64,000 nucleotides of DNA from Pacificispira spongiicola. Its GTDB lineage: Bacteria; Pseudomonadota; Alphaproteobacteria; UBA8366; Aestuariispiraceae. The DNA is taken from contig NZ_JABBNT010000002.1 in the NCBI RefSeq assembly GCF_012926505.1, forward strand, positions 310,001-374,000. Direction: 5' to 3'. Both the position numbers and the translations under genes were made by a program. Below are positions 37,235 through 46,610 of the stretch, piece after piece. The notes below the pieces were generated by a model. That model was not told the origin of the DNA. It worked only from the letters and a program-made list of their open reading frames with translations, and ran no database searches. Numbering within the stretch: the stretch's first letter is position 1; each line of letters begins with the position of its first letter.

Positions 37235-38497
37235 ATGACTGAAGGACGTGATCTCCAAACCTCTCGGCATGTGCTTGTCCTGGGCGCAGGCGTTGTCGGC
37301 TGTGCAACCGCCCTAACGCTGGCGCGACGCGGCTATCGCGTCACCCTGTTGGATCGGGACGGCCCCGGATCGGGGGCAAGCCACGGCAATGCCGGGGCAA
37401 TCGCGCCCCTCGCAGGACCGCAGGCCACGCCGGGATTGCCATTGAAGGTTCCGGGCATGCTGTTGAACCCGACGGGGCCGCTGACCATCCGCCCGACGCA
37501 ATTCGTGAAGGCCCTGCCCTGGTTCCTGCGCTTCATCCTGGAGAGCATGCCCAGCCGCGCGGAGGCGAACTCCATCGCGCTCTATGCCCTGACCGGACGC
37601 GCGGCCCCGGCCTGGAAGGAATTGGCGCGCGGGACGCCGGGCGAATCGCTGCTGCGCGATGTCGGCTGGTTGAAGGTCTTCAGCAGCGATGCCGGATTCC
37701 AAGGGTTTGCGAAGGAAATCGCCTTCATGGCACGGCGCGGGGCTCCGCACGACATTCTGACGGAAGACGATATCCGGCAGATGGAGCCCAACCTGGCCCC
37801 CATCTTCAAACACGGTGTGTTCCAGCCGGACGGGTTATGCGTGCGTAATCCCAGACGCCTTGTCGAGGGGTTGGCTGAGGCCGCCCGAGATCTGGGTGCC
37901 GAATTCCTCCGGGAAGACGCCAAGACCCTGACCCTCGATCCGGACGGCATGCCGGTCCTGACGACCGACAAGGGCGAACACCGACCGGACCAAATCGTGT
38001 TGAGTGCCGGTGCTTTCTCCAAAAAATTTGCAAGGACACTGGGCGCCAATCCTCTGCTAGAGGCGGAACGCGGCTACCACGCCATGTTCGAAACGCCGGA
38101 AAAGTCGTTGAACCGGTCGGTCTATTGGGTCGAAAACAGCCTTGTCGTTTCCCCCATGGAAACCGGTATTCGCATGACGACCCAGGCGGAGTTCGGTGGA
38201 TTGGACGGGCCGCCGTCCTTCGCGCGGCTGGAACGGATGATCCCGAATGCGAAAGTACTTCTGCCCAGCCTGGACATCACGGTGCGGGAAACCTGGATGG
38301 GACGACGCCCCTCGACGCCGGATTCCGTGCCGTATCTGTGCCGGTCTCCCGATTCCGACCGGGTGTTCTTCAATTTCGGCCATCAGCATCTGGGCCTGAC
38401 CATGGCGGCCATTTCCGCGCGGGTTCTCGCAGACATGATGGACGGTCGCCCGACGGAGGTCGACGAGACGCTACAGGCCTACCGCGCCCTGAGATAA
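37235..38497 (+). CDS. DadA-like FAD-dependent D-amino acid dehydrogenase/oxidase
   Basis: 420 residues of the DAO/DadA family. The N-terminal FAD site is VLVLGAGVVGCATALTLARRGY followed by an acidic LLDRDG. GSGASHGNAGAIAP is the DadA-type second motif. RKRAR-type insertions are absent, and the late GHQHLGLTMAA segment closes the FAD site. It probably deaminates D-amino acids or related secondary amines, passing electrons to the respiratory chain. The ATG at 37235 was preferred to the open upstream region, which overlaps the divergent operon promoter. The ribosome site is weak (GGACGG). Divergent from the aminotransferase operon, suggesting shared control. Confidence 0.8.
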   Translation: MTEGRDLQTSRHVLVLGAGVVGCATALTLARRGYRVTLLDRDGPGSGASHGNAGAIAPLAGPQATPGLPLKVPGMLLNPTGPLTIRPTQFVKALPWFLRFILESMPSRAEANSIALYALTGRAAPAWKELARGTPGESLLRDVGWLKVFSSDAGFQGFAKEIAFMARRGAPHDILTEDDIRQMEPNLAPIFKHGVFQPDGLCVRNPRRLVEGLAEAARDLGAEFLREDAKTLTLDPDGMPVLTTDKGEHRPDQIVLSAGAFSKKFARTLGANPLLEAERGYHAMFETPEKSLNRSVYWVENSLVVSPMETGIRMTTQAEFGGLDGPPSFARLERMIPNAKVLLPSLDITVRETWMGRRPSTPDSVPYLCRSPDSDRVFFNFGHQHLGLTMAAISARVLADMMDGRPTEVDETLQAYRALR

Positions 38498-38576
38498 TCC
38501 CTGCCCGTCATAGATTTTAAACGAAACCTCGCTATCGTCGGCGCACTTCAGCGACAATTTGCGATCGGGTTTCTGA

Positions 38577-40385
38577 ATGCTTTTGGGGTTATCCGCCGTC
38601 TCCGGGTCCGTGCTAACGGACGCCGAACAACATCTGTTAGACGCCATAACGGCATCCGCCAGCTATGCTTTTCAGCCGGTGGTCAACATCCATACGGGCC
38701 GCGCCGTCGGGTTCGAAGCCTTCCTGACGAATGTGGAAGCGATCGGTTTCGACAGTGTCGACGCCTTGTGCGACCATGCCTGGAATGCGGGTTTCCTGCA
38801 CCGCCTGGACTTGAGCTTGCGCGATCGAGCGATCGCCCAATTCGTGAACGCGCCAGCCTGCGCCAATACGAAGATCTTCTTCAACATCGATCGCCGCCTG
38901 TTGGACAGCAGCGACCATGACGCGGAACAAGCGATACGTGTTCTGGACCGGCACGGCCTGGGCGCGGAACGCGTCGTCTTTGAATTTTCACAAAAGCGCG
39001 AGGGCACGTCGTCGCGCCATCTGGTCGCCGCGCTGGATGCCTGTCGCGACAACAACCATTGCCTTGCAATCGACAGTTTCGGTCGTGGCGATTCCGAATT
39101 GCGCACGCTGTACGATCATGCGCCGGACTTCATCAAGATCGACCCGTTCTTCGTGTCCGGCCTGGCCGACGATTCGAAGAAACGGCAGTTCATGTCCGCC
39201 ATCGTCGATCTGGCCCATGTCCTGGGCACGGTCGTCGTCGCGAAGGGGGTTGAGCGCGAACGCGACTTCCTGGCCTGCCGCGATATCGGTTGCGACCTGC
39301 TGCAAGGCTATTTCGTCGCCCATCCGACCGCAGACCCGGGGGAACTACGCGAGGTCTATGACGCCATTCCCAATGCGCTGGCGCGAGAACGCCGCAAGAA
39401 TGAAACCGACGAACCGCTGATCAGCGAGCATATCGAAGCACTGCGCACCATGCCGATCGGGGCCGACCTGACCACGGTGTTCGAAACGTTCCGCGCAAAC
39501 AAATCCCAACATCTATTCCCCATCCTGCATGAAGACGGGTCGCCGGCGGGGCTGCTGCGCGAATTGGACATGAAGGAATTCATCTATCTGCAATACGGCC
39601 GCGACCTGTTGCAGAACAAGGCTTATGGCCGATCCCTGAAGGACTTCGTCATCCGCTGCCCCATCGCCGACATCAATACGGAAATCGAACGGGTGTTGGA
39701 GATGTATTCCGTATCCGAACGCGGCGACGGCATCCTGATCACCAAGGATTCCCGCTATGTCGGTTTCCTGACGGCCGAAGCCCTGCTGCGTATCATCAAC
39801 GACAAGAATCTGCGTGTCGCCAAGGATCAGAACCCGTTGAGCAATTTGCCGGGCAACAATTCCATTTCGGACTATGTCGCGCACAGTCTGGCGGATATCG
39901 CCAACGGCTACGACTTCGTCTATTTCGATTTCAACGATTTCAAACCGTTCAACGACGTCTACGGGTTTCGTCAGGGGGACCGGGCGATCACCCTGTTTGC
40001 CGATGTCATGAAACGTCGTAGCTTCGGCCTGCCCGCCTTTCTGGGCCATGTCGGCGGTGACGACTTCTTCGTCGGCTTCCGCGGCATCCCGCGCGATCTA
40101 GTCGAAGAGACCGTCCGCAGCATGTTGGACGAGTTCGAACGCGACGCCAGCCTACTTTATTCCCCGGAAGACCGCGCGGCAGGCGGCATCGAAACCCGCG
40201 ACCGCCACGGTCAGGTACGGAAATTCCCGCTGCTGTCCTGCTGCGCCGGACAAATCGCCATTTCGCCCGGCGAAAACCGGCCGGATGCGGATACATTGAT
40301 GGGGCTGTTCGCAAAGGCGAAATCCGCCGCGAAGAAATCCGAAACGCGGCTCTATACGCTGAACGCCGCCGGAAAGCCTGTCTAA
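38577..40385 (+). CDS. EAL-CBS-GGDEF cyclic-di-GMP protein with degenerate motifs
   Basis: 602 residues: EAL domain (about 20-265), paired CBS domains (about 275-415), GGDEF domain (about 430-595); no membrane segments. In EAL, the signature reads FEAF. KID (FIKIDPF) and the Gln of LQGYFVAHP are kept. The DDFG pair is reduced to AIDSFGRG, and the AEGVE motif to AKGVE, so loss of two key acidic residues predicts a dead phosphodiesterase. GGDEF reads HVGGDDFF, with DFNDFK in place of DxDxFK and no RxxD inhibitory site. Cyclase activity is uncertain. It may be a c-di-GMP or adenylate sensor. The ATG at 38577 lacks a clear ribosome site; alternative starts a few codons in are possible. Confidence 0.85.
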   Translation: MLLGLSAVSGSVLTDAEQHLLDAITASASYAFQPVVNIHTGRAVGFEAFLTNVEAIGFDSVDALCDHAWNAGFLHRLDLSLRDRAIAQFVNAPACANTKIFFNIDRRLLDSSDHDAEQAIRVLDRHGLGAERVVFEFSQKREGTSSRHLVAALDACRDNNHCLAIDSFGRGDSELRTLYDHAPDFIKIDPFFVSGLADDSKKRQFMSAIVDLAHVLGTVVVAKGVERERDFLACRDIGCDLLQGYFVAHPTADPGELREVYDAIPNALARERRKNETDEPLISEHIEALRTMPIGADLTTVFETFRANKSQHLFPILHEDGSPAGLLRELDMKEFIYLQYGRDLLQNKAYGRSLKDFVIRCPIADINTEIERVLEMYSVSERGDGILITKDSRYVGFLTAEALLRIINDKNLRVAKDQNPLSNLPGNNSISDYVAHSLADIANGYDFVYFDFNDFKPFNDVYGFRQGDRAITLFADVMKRRSFGLPAFLGHVGGDDFFVGFRGIPRDLVEETVRSMLDEFERDASLLYSPEDRAAGGIETRDRHGQVRKFPLLSCCAGQIAISPGENRPDADTLMGLFAKAKSAAKKSETRLYTLNAAGKPV

Positions 40386-40393
40386 CCCCAAAT

Positions 40394-41272
40394 TCAGACG
40401 TCGGATGTCGGTGGAAGCGGGGGTTTGGGCGCCGCGCGCTGGCTGACCAAAATCAGGGCGATCAAAACGCAAACACCGCCCGCATACTGGCCCATGGTCA
40501 GGATTTCCCCCAACAAAGCCGCCGACACGACCAAGACCGACAAGGGTTCGAAATTGAACAGCATGGCGGATGTCTCGGAACCGCATTTCGCGATACCGTA
40601 AAAGGCGCAGGTCATGCCGACCGCATAAAATGTGCCCGCCGTGATGAAGAAGGCCATCCCCTCCCCGGTTTGCGGCAAGTTGAACCCGTTGGCGGGCAGC
40701 GCGGGAATGAATAACAGCGCCACCCCGACATTCGTCCAGGCCATGAGCGTCAATCCGGGCATGTAGCGGCTGGCCGCCGGGACACACAGGAAATAGACGG
40801 TCGCACAGACCGCCGCGAATATGCACAGGCCGACGCCCAGCGGATCGATCCCACCGAAATTCGGGCCGAACACCGCCGCCAGCCCGACAAAAGCCAGAAT
40901 AAACGCCACGATCCGTTTCGGCCCCGGGATGGCGCGCGCCTGCACAGCCCCGACGATGAGCACCAACAGCGGATACGTGTAGAAGATCAGGGCGGCGAGA
41001 CTTGCCGGAATGCGTTCGACGCCCCCCAGATACCCGAAGCCCAACCCGGCCGTGCCCAACGCGATGCCGAGCAGCCCCCAGCGCGCCGGTTTGGCGATCC
41101 CCAGGGGATAGCGCTGCATCGCCGCCAGTCCGAAGCAGACCGGAACCGCCATGACGGACCGGAACAAGGAAAAGGAGATTGTATCGGAACCGGCCTCGAA
41201 GGCCAGTTTGGCCAGCGGCATTTGAATGCCCAGCAGCGCGGCGGCCACCAGGCACAACACTATCCCCCCCAT
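40394..41272 (-). CDS. EamA/DMT-family transporter
   Basis: 292 residues with ten predicted membrane segments arranged as two EamA repeats. Family features include the first segment LCLVAAALLGIQMPLAKLAF, a PLLVLIVGA segment ending repeat one, and NFEPLSVLVVSAALLGE in repeat two. Drug/metabolite exporters of this type move amino acids or other metabolites; substrate unknown. It follows smpB by 28 bp on the same strand and may be in the dapA-smpB transcript. Confidence 0.85.
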   Translation of the reverse strand: MGGIVLCLVAAALLGIQMPLAKLAFEAGSDTISFSLFRSVMAVPVCFGLAAMQRYPLGIAKPARWGLLGIALGTAGLGFGYLGGVERIPASLAALIFYTYPLLVLIVGAVQARAIPGPKRIVAFILAFVGLAAVFGPNFGGIDPLGVGLCIFAAVCATVYFLCVPAASRYMPGLTLMAWTNVGVALLFIPALPANGFNLPQTGEGMAFFITAGTFYAVGMTCAFYGIAKCGSETSAMLFNFEPLSVLVVSAALLGEILTMGQYAGGVCVLIALILVSQRAAPKPPLPPTSDV

Positions 41273-41300
41273 CGCCGTCTTCCTCTTGTTGCGGCTTTAT

Positions 41301-41789
41301 TTACCCCTCGCGGCGCAGGATCGCTGCTTTCCGACGATCCCAATCACGCTGCTTGATATCCTGGCGTTTGTCGAAGGTCTTTTTCCCGCGACCCAGACCG
41401 ATGATCAGTTTCGCGATTCCCCGGTCGTTAAAGAACAGACGCATCGGCACCAGCGTCAACCCGTCCTTCTGCACTGCGCCGAGAAGCCGGTCGACCTCCC
41501 GCTTATGCAGGAGCAGGGTCCTGATCCGTTTCGGTTCGTGCTGGAACTTGCCCGGCGCGTTCGGATATTCGCCGATATACAGATTGTGCAGGAAGACGGA
41601 ATTGCCCTTCGGCGCGGCATAGGCGTCGGACAGGTTGACCGTTCCCAGGCGCAGCGACTTGACTTCCGTCCCGGTCAGGACGATCCCGGCTTCGAACTCT
41701 TCCTCGATAGCATAGTCATGGCGCGCGCGGCGGTTCACGGCGACGGTGCCCGTGCTCAGCAGCGGCTTCTTTTTCTTATCCTTTGCCAT
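41301..41789 (-). CDS. smpB: SsrA-binding protein SmpB
   Basis: 162 residues. The beta-barrel core (VAVNRRARHDYAIEEEFEAG, TGTEVKSLRLG, NLSDAYAA) and the basic C-terminal tail (LGRGKKTFDKRQDIKQRDW) are canonical. It delivers tmRNA to stalled ribosomes. The dapA-smpB order is common in alphaproteobacteria. Starts ATG 41789. Confidence 0.97.
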   Translation of the reverse strand: MAKDKKKKPLLSTGTVAVNRRARHDYAIEEEFEAGIVLTGTEVKSLRLGTVNLSDAYAAPKGNSVFLHNLYIGEYPNAPGKFQHEPKRIRTLLLHKREVDRLLGAVQKDGLTLVPMRLFFNDRGIAKLIIGLGRGKKTFDKRQDIKQRDWDRRKAAILRREG

Positions 41790-41821
41790 GACCTTTTCAC
41801 CGTTCGCGCCTTATCGTCGGA

Positions 41822-42700
41822 TCAGACGAGACCGGCGCTTTCCATTGCCGCGCGGACCTGAGCCTTGGTTTCAGCCGTAGCAGAGACCAGGGGCAGGCGC
41901 ACGGTTTCCGACGACAGGCCCAGCAGACTCGCGCCGTATTTCGCGGGCGCCGGGCTGGACTGGCAGAACATCGCGTCATGGACCGGCATCAGACGGTCGC
42001 GGACTTCCTCGAACGTCGCCCAATCCTTCTGCTGCCAGCTATCGTGCAACCGTGCACACAGGCCCGGCGCGACGTTCGACGACACGGAAATGCAGCCATG
42101 GCCGCCCTGGGCCAGGAAGGCCGCCACAGTGGCGTCCTCACCGGACAGCTGGCTGAAATCCTCACCGATCGCAACACGGGTCTTCAACGGACGGCTGAGG
42201 TCCGCCGTCGCATCCTTCACGCCGACGATATTGTCGAAATCCTTCGCCAAGCGCGCCATGGTCGCGACCGACATGTCGATGATGCTGCGCCCCGGAATGT
42301 TGTAAATCACAATCGGGATATCAACCGCCTTCGCGATAGCCGCGAAATGCGCGTAAAGACCGTCCTGAGTCGGCTTGTTGTAATAGGGCGTCACGACCAA
42401 CGCGGCATCCGCGCCCGCATCCTTCGCATGACGGGTCAGGCTGATCGCCTCCGCCGTGTTGTTCGAACCGGTCCCCGCGATCACCGGCACCTTGCCCTTG
42501 GCGACCTCGATGCACAGGTCCACGACGCGCTCATGCTCCGCATGGGACACGGTCGGGGACTCGCCCGTCGTGCCCATCGGGATGACCCCGTCGGTCCCCT
42601 CGTCGATCTGCCACTGCACGAATTTCTGGAAACCGGCTTCGTCCACAGAACCGTCTTCGTGCATCGGCGTGATCAGCGCCGTCATCGATCCGCGAAACAT
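41822..42700 (-). CDS. dapA: 4-hydroxy-tetrahydrodipicolinate synthase DapA
   Basis: 292 residues of the DapA TIM barrel. The catalytic Tyr is in VIYNIPGRS, the Schiff-base Lys in VGVKDATAD and the Thr-Thr pair in MGTTGESPT. It condenses pyruvate with aspartate semialdehyde for lysine and diaminopimelate synthesis. The ATG at 42700 ([12 protein letters not shown]) was chosen; an in-frame extension to 42724 is open. Divergent from the lytic transglycosylase gene, and upstream of smpB by 32 bp. Confidence 0.95.
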   Translation of the reverse strand: MFRGSMTALITPMHEDGSVDEAGFQKFVQWQIDEGTDGVIPMGTTGESPTVSHAEHERVVDLCIEVAKGKVPVIAGTGSNNTAEAISLTRHAKDAGADAALVVTPYYNKPTQDGLYAHFAAIAKAVDIPIVIYNIPGRSIIDMSVATMARLAKDFDNIVGVKDATADLSRPLKTRVAIGEDFSQLSGEDATVAAFLAQGGHGCISVSSNVAPGLCARLHDSWQQKDWATFEEVRDRLMPVHDAMFCQSSPAPAKYGASLLGLSSETVRLPLVSATAETKAQVRAAMESAGLV

Positions 42701-42985
42701 CGCTGGCATTTCCAGATACTCCACATCCGTCTTCGGTTTTCTGCTGCGCGGGCGAACCCCTGTCCGACCGCTTTCGGCAAGGGGGCGGTGTTAGCATAAG
42801 CGCGCCCCTTGCAACAAGACTGTCGCGACGTCAGAGAGACAGAGTGTCTCGCCCCTGTTGCGCGAATGCGCGAAGCGGACGATACTCTGGTCCGAAAGGG
42901 AATAATGCCGTCGGTTGGAACGGCATTTGCGGACTGGCCCGCACCCTGTTTAGAACTGATATGCGTGGACGGAGCTTTAGCTGCC

Positions 42986-45031
42986 ATGCCGTGGCTGCGC
43001 AAATGTGGATTCGTTCCCCCAATGCCGACAGCGGCCTCTCTTCTGGCCGTCGGCTTCCTGGTAACCGTGGCCCCGGTTTTGCCGTCATCGCTCTCGCCGA
43101 TCCCGTCAGCTTGGGCGGAAACGCAGGTGGCAAGCACCCGCGCGTCCAGCACGCTTTCCGCCAATGACCTGAAGACCTATCAGACTGCTTTCAGATCCCT
43201 GGACGCGGGCCGTTGGCAGCAGGCCTTGAGCCGCGCCGCGACCGCCACGGAAAAGCTGCCCGCTAAGGCGATTCAGTGGCTCCATCTCCAGTCCAGCGAT
43301 TCAAACGCCGGGTTTGAGGAAATCGTCCGCTTCATCCGGGACAATCCGTCCTGGCCGCGGCTCGACCGTTTGAAGCTGCGCGCCGAACAGCAGATGAGCG
43401 ACGCCCTGCCGGATGAAACGATCCTGATCTGGTTCCGAAGCAACCCGCCGCAGACGGGCGCCGGTTTCCTGCTCTATGCCCGGGCCTTGGAACGCGCAGG
43501 CATGTCGGACGCGCTGCAACGTCAGGCCGTTCACGCCTGGCGAGAAACCGACATGACCAGTGGGGAAGAATACGAATTCCGCCGTAAATACCGGACGCTC
43601 GTCCCGATGTCCGATGAGGTCTACCGACTGGATCGGCTGATCTGGGAAGGAAAATATACCGCCGCCGACCGTCAGGCCCGGCGCGTGCCCGACGCATATC
43701 GCCGTCTGGGGGAGGCCCGCATCCGGTTGGCGCGTCAATCCGGCGGCGTGGATGCGGCCATCGCCGCCGTCCCGCCCGATCTGGAAAACGACCCCGGCCT
43801 CGTCTTCGAACGCATGCGCTGGCGACGCCGTAAAGGCTTTGACGACGGCGCGATCGAACTTCTCGCCTGGCCGGAGATGCAGATTTCCCACCCCGACAAA
43901 TGGTGGGACGAACGGTCCATCCTTGCTCGCAACCTTCTGCAATCCGGGGATGCGAAGCGCGCCTATGCCATCGCCGCCGACCACCGCGTCCCGGATGGCG
44001 CTGGCTTCGCGGAGGCCGAATGGTTCGCCGGTTGGGTCGCCCTGCGCTTCCTGAAGGACCCGGAAAAGGCCTTCCCGCATTTCCGCGATATGTATAACGG
44101 CGTCGGTTATCCGGTCAGCCGGTCTCGCGCCGCGTATTGGGCGGGCCGCGCGGCGGAAGCCGCCGGACAGCAGCAGATCGCGCTGCAATGGTATACGGTC
44201 GCCGCGCGCCATAACACGAGCTTCTATGGCCAGGTTGCCGCGATGAAGCTGCCGAATGCGTCGCTGCTGCCGCCGATTCAAGACCCACAGATCACGCTTG
44301 CCGAACGGCAGGCCTTCGACCGGTCCGAAATGACGATGCTGATCCGAATGCTGGCCGAAATCGGTGCGGAAGATACGGTCCGAACCTTCGTCCGGCATCT
44401 TGCGGATACCTATACCTCTCCGGCGCATCTGGCACTGACGGCGGAACTGGCGTCGGCGATCGGACGGCTGGACCTCGCGGTTCATACGTCGCGTCAGGCG
44501 ATCAAGACCGACGTCGTAACACTGGCCGGATACCCGGTCCTGCCTTTCCGGGACAGCAAGTTGGGCGATTTGAGCATCGTTCATGGCCTGATCCGCCAGG
44601 AAAGCGGCTTCGATATCGGCGCGGTCAGCCATGCCGGAGCGCGTGGCCTGATGCAATTGATGCCGGCCACGGCCCGCACCGTTTCGGGCTGGGAGAAGAT
44701 CCACTACCGCAAGAACGATCTGACGGCGAATATGGATTACAATGTCCGTCTCGGCTCCGCCTATTTGAAAGACCTGCTTGTGAAGTTCGACGGCATGCTG
44801 CCGATGGCCTTTGCCGGATACAATGCGGGACCGAACCGCGTCACCCAATGGGTGCAGCGTTTCGGCGATCCCCGGAAAATGGACTTCGAGGGCGTGATCG
44901 ACTGGATGGAACAGATCCCGTTCAGCGAAACCCGCAACTATGTGCAGCGTGTTCTCGAAAACGTGACCGTCTATCGCCAGCGCGAATTGCAGAAACCGGT
45001 GCCGGTGACCTTGACCGCGGAAGCGGGTTGA
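42986..45031 (+). CDS. Soluble lytic murein transglycosylase (Slt70-like)
   Basis: About 681 residues from ATG 42986. The signal peptide is read as ending SAWA before ETQVAS. A long alpha-helical superhelical region (about 60-500) precedes the SLT catalytic domain (about 510-650). The domain contains the catalytic Glu in LIRQESGFD and the signatures GARGLMQLMPATA, NVRLGSAYL and AFAGYNAGPNRV. It cleaves peptidoglycan with formation of 1,6-anhydro-MurNAc in the periplasm. Starts at 42905 (AAAGGGA very near) or 43022 cannot be excluded. The 285-bp gap to dapA (42701-42985) shows no other gene. Confidence 0.9.
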   Translation: MPWLRKCGFVPPMPTAASLLAVGFLVTVAPVLPSSLSPIPSAWAETQVASTRASSTLSANDLKTYQTAFRSLDAGRWQQALSRAATATEKLPAKAIQWLHLQSSDSNAGFEEIVRFIRDNPSWPRLDRLKLRAEQQMSDALPDETILIWFRSNPPQTGAGFLLYARALERAGMSDALQRQAVHAWRETDMTSGEEYEFRRKYRTLVPMSDEVYRLDRLIWEGKYTAADRQARRVPDAYRRLGEARIRLARQSGGVDAAIAAVPPDLENDPGLVFERMRWRRRKGFDDGAIELLAWPEMQISHPDKWWDERSILARNLLQSGDAKRAYAIAADHRVPDGAGFAEAEWFAGWVALRFLKDPEKAFPHFRDMYNGVGYPVSRSRAAYWAGRAAEAAGQQQIALQWYTVAARHNTSFYGQVAAMKLPNASLLPPIQDPQITLAERQAFDRSEMTMLIRMLAEIGAEDTVRTFVRHLADTYTSPAHLALTAELASAIGRLDLAVHTSRQAIKTDVVTLAGYPVLPFRDSKLGDLSIVHGLIRQESGFDIGAVSHAGARGLMQLMPATARTVSGWEKIHYRKNDLTANMDYNVRLGSAYLKDLLVKFDGMLPMAFAGYNAGPNRVTQWVQRFGDPRKMDFEGVIDWMEQIPFSETRNYVQRVLENVTVYRQRELQKPVPVTLTAEAG

Positions 45032-45075
45032 CGTCGAATACCACTTCCAAAATGCAAGTGAAGTGAGGAAACGAC

Positions 45076-45765
45076 ATGACCGGATTGACCGGCGTCCGTG
45101 CCTGCGTCTTTGACGCGTATGGGACCCTGTTCGACGTCCATTCCGCCGCCAACGCACTGAAAGCCGATATCGGACCGGAGGCCGACCGCCTATCCATGCT
45201 GTGGCGGGACAAGCAGGTGGGCTATTCCTGGCTGCTGAGCCTTATGGGCGATGCCTATAAGCCGTTCTGGGAGGTAACCCAGGACGCGCTGGATTATGCG
45301 ATGGAAGCGACCGGATTGGCGGATCGCAAGGACCTACGCCAGCGCCTTCTGGACCTGTATTTCACCCTCGCCGCCTATCCGGAGGTCCCTGGCATGCTGG
45401 CCGGTTTGAAGGCAAAGGGATTGTCGACCGCGATCCTGTCCAACGGATCGCCGGATATGCTGAACGGTGCGGTCTCCTCCGCCAATGTCGGCGGGGTATT
45501 GGACGCCGTCCTTTCCGTAGAAGATGTCGGCATTTTCAAACCCGCCCCATCCGTCTACCAATTGGTGATGGATCGGTTCGGCCTGACGAAGCGCGACGAG
45601 GTGCTGTTCATGTCCTCCAACGGCTGGGACGCCGCCGCCGCGTCGCATTTCGGTTTCCGTGTCGTCTGGATCAACCGGTCCGGCCTGCCGCTGGAACGCC
45701 TGCCCGGCACGCCGGTTGCGATCAAAAACGATCTCACGGGCCTTGCGGATATGATCGACGTATGA
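45076..45765 (+). CDS. Haloacid dehalogenase type II (HAD hydrolase)
   Basis: 229 residues. Nucleophile Asp is in CVFDAYGTLFDVHS. The Ser of LSNGSP, Lys of VGIFKPAPSVYQL and the Asp of SSNGWDAAAASHFGF complete the HAD core. The whole follows L-2-haloacid dehalogenases as I remember them. It would hydrolyse short 2-haloacids with inversion; other HAD substrates are possible. It lies 44 bp after slt, and its stop overlaps the alpha/beta hydrolase start (ATGA). Confidence 0.88.
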   Translation: MTGLTGVRACVFDAYGTLFDVHSAANALKADIGPEADRLSMLWRDKQVGYSWLLSLMGDAYKPFWEVTQDALDYAMEATGLADRKDLRQRLLDLYFTLAAYPEVPGMLAGLKAKGLSTAILSNGSPDMLNGAVSSANVGGVLDAVLSVEDVGIFKPAPSVYQLVMDRFGLTKRDEVLFMSSNGWDAAAASHFGFRVVWINRSGLPLERLPGTPVAIKNDLTGLADMIDV

Positions 45766-46610
45766 CGATTACGGAAAAACGGGTCACGGCGCGCGACGGG
45801 ATCAGTCTGTTCCTGCGCGATTACGCCCCGACGGCTAACGGAGCGATGCTGCCGGTCCTGTGTCTGTCCGGCGTAACCCGAACGTCGCGGGATTTCGATC
45901 GGCTGGCCCGGCATCTGACCGCGAATGGCCGTCGGGTGCTGGCCCTGGACTATCGGGGGCGTGGCGGGTCGGACCGGGCCAAAGACCCGATGACCTATAC
46001 GCCGCAAACCTATCTTGACGATATACGAGCCTGCCTGACGGCCCTCAACCTGCACCGGGTACATCTCATCGGCACGTCGCTGGGCGGGTTCCTGGCGATG
46101 GCCGTCGCGATCGCCATGCCGACCGCCGTGGCCGGCGCGATCCTGAACGACAGCGGCCCCGACCTGCCGGCGCACGGGCTGGGCCGGATCGTCGATCATA
46201 TCGCCGACCGCACCGTCCATGCGGATTGGGACAGCGCTATCGCCGCGACGAAAGCCGCCCTGCCCGACTTGAACTTGACGGAAGACGACTGGCGGCGGGC
46301 GGCGGAAGGCAATTATCGCGCAGCGCCGGACGGCCGGATTCATCCCGATTGGGACCCCGCCATCGCAATCCCGTTGCGGAAAGCCGGGGGACTCGACCTC
46401 TGGGGGCTGTTCGGCGCCTTGCGGGATCGTCCCGTGCTTGCCTTACGCGGCGAATTGTCGAAGCTTCTATCCGACGCCTGTTTTGCAAGGATGGCGGAAC
46501 GTCATCCCGGCCTTCGGCGTGCCACCATCCCGAACCGGGGTCATGCCCCGACGCTCGACGAACCAGAAAGCCGGACAGCCATCGATGCCTTTCTCGCCGC
46601 TCTCCCCTGA
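45762..46610 (+). CDS. Alpha/beta hydrolase
   Basis: 282 residues. The nucleophile elbow is GTSLGG, the oxyanion segment CLSGVTRTSRDFD, and the late His lies in NRGHAPTLDEPE. Substrate unknown; esterase or lactonase activity is plausible. Starts in the ATGA overlap with the dehalogenase gene and itself overlaps the threonine dehydratase start by 26 bp, so the three are one operon. Confidence 0.85.
   Translation: MTITEKRVTARDGISLFLRDYAPTANGAMLPVLCLSGVTRTSRDFDRLARHLTANGRRVLALDYRGRGGSDRAKDPMTYTPQTYLDDIRACLTALNLHRVHLIGTSLGGFLAMAVAIAMPTAVAGAILNDSGPDLPAHGLGRIVDHIADRTVHADWDSAIAATKAALPDLNLTEDDWRRAAEGNYRAAPDGRIHPDWDPAIAIPLRKAGGLDLWGLFGALRDRPVLALRGELSKLLSDACFARMAERHPGLRRATIPNRGHAPTLDEPESRTAIDAFLAALP

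Noticed and set aside
43301-45157. 618-codon antisense open frame opposite the lytic transglycosylase
   Set aside because: Composition is that of a reverse-frame shadow; the Slt domain with its catalytic Glu is on the plus strand.
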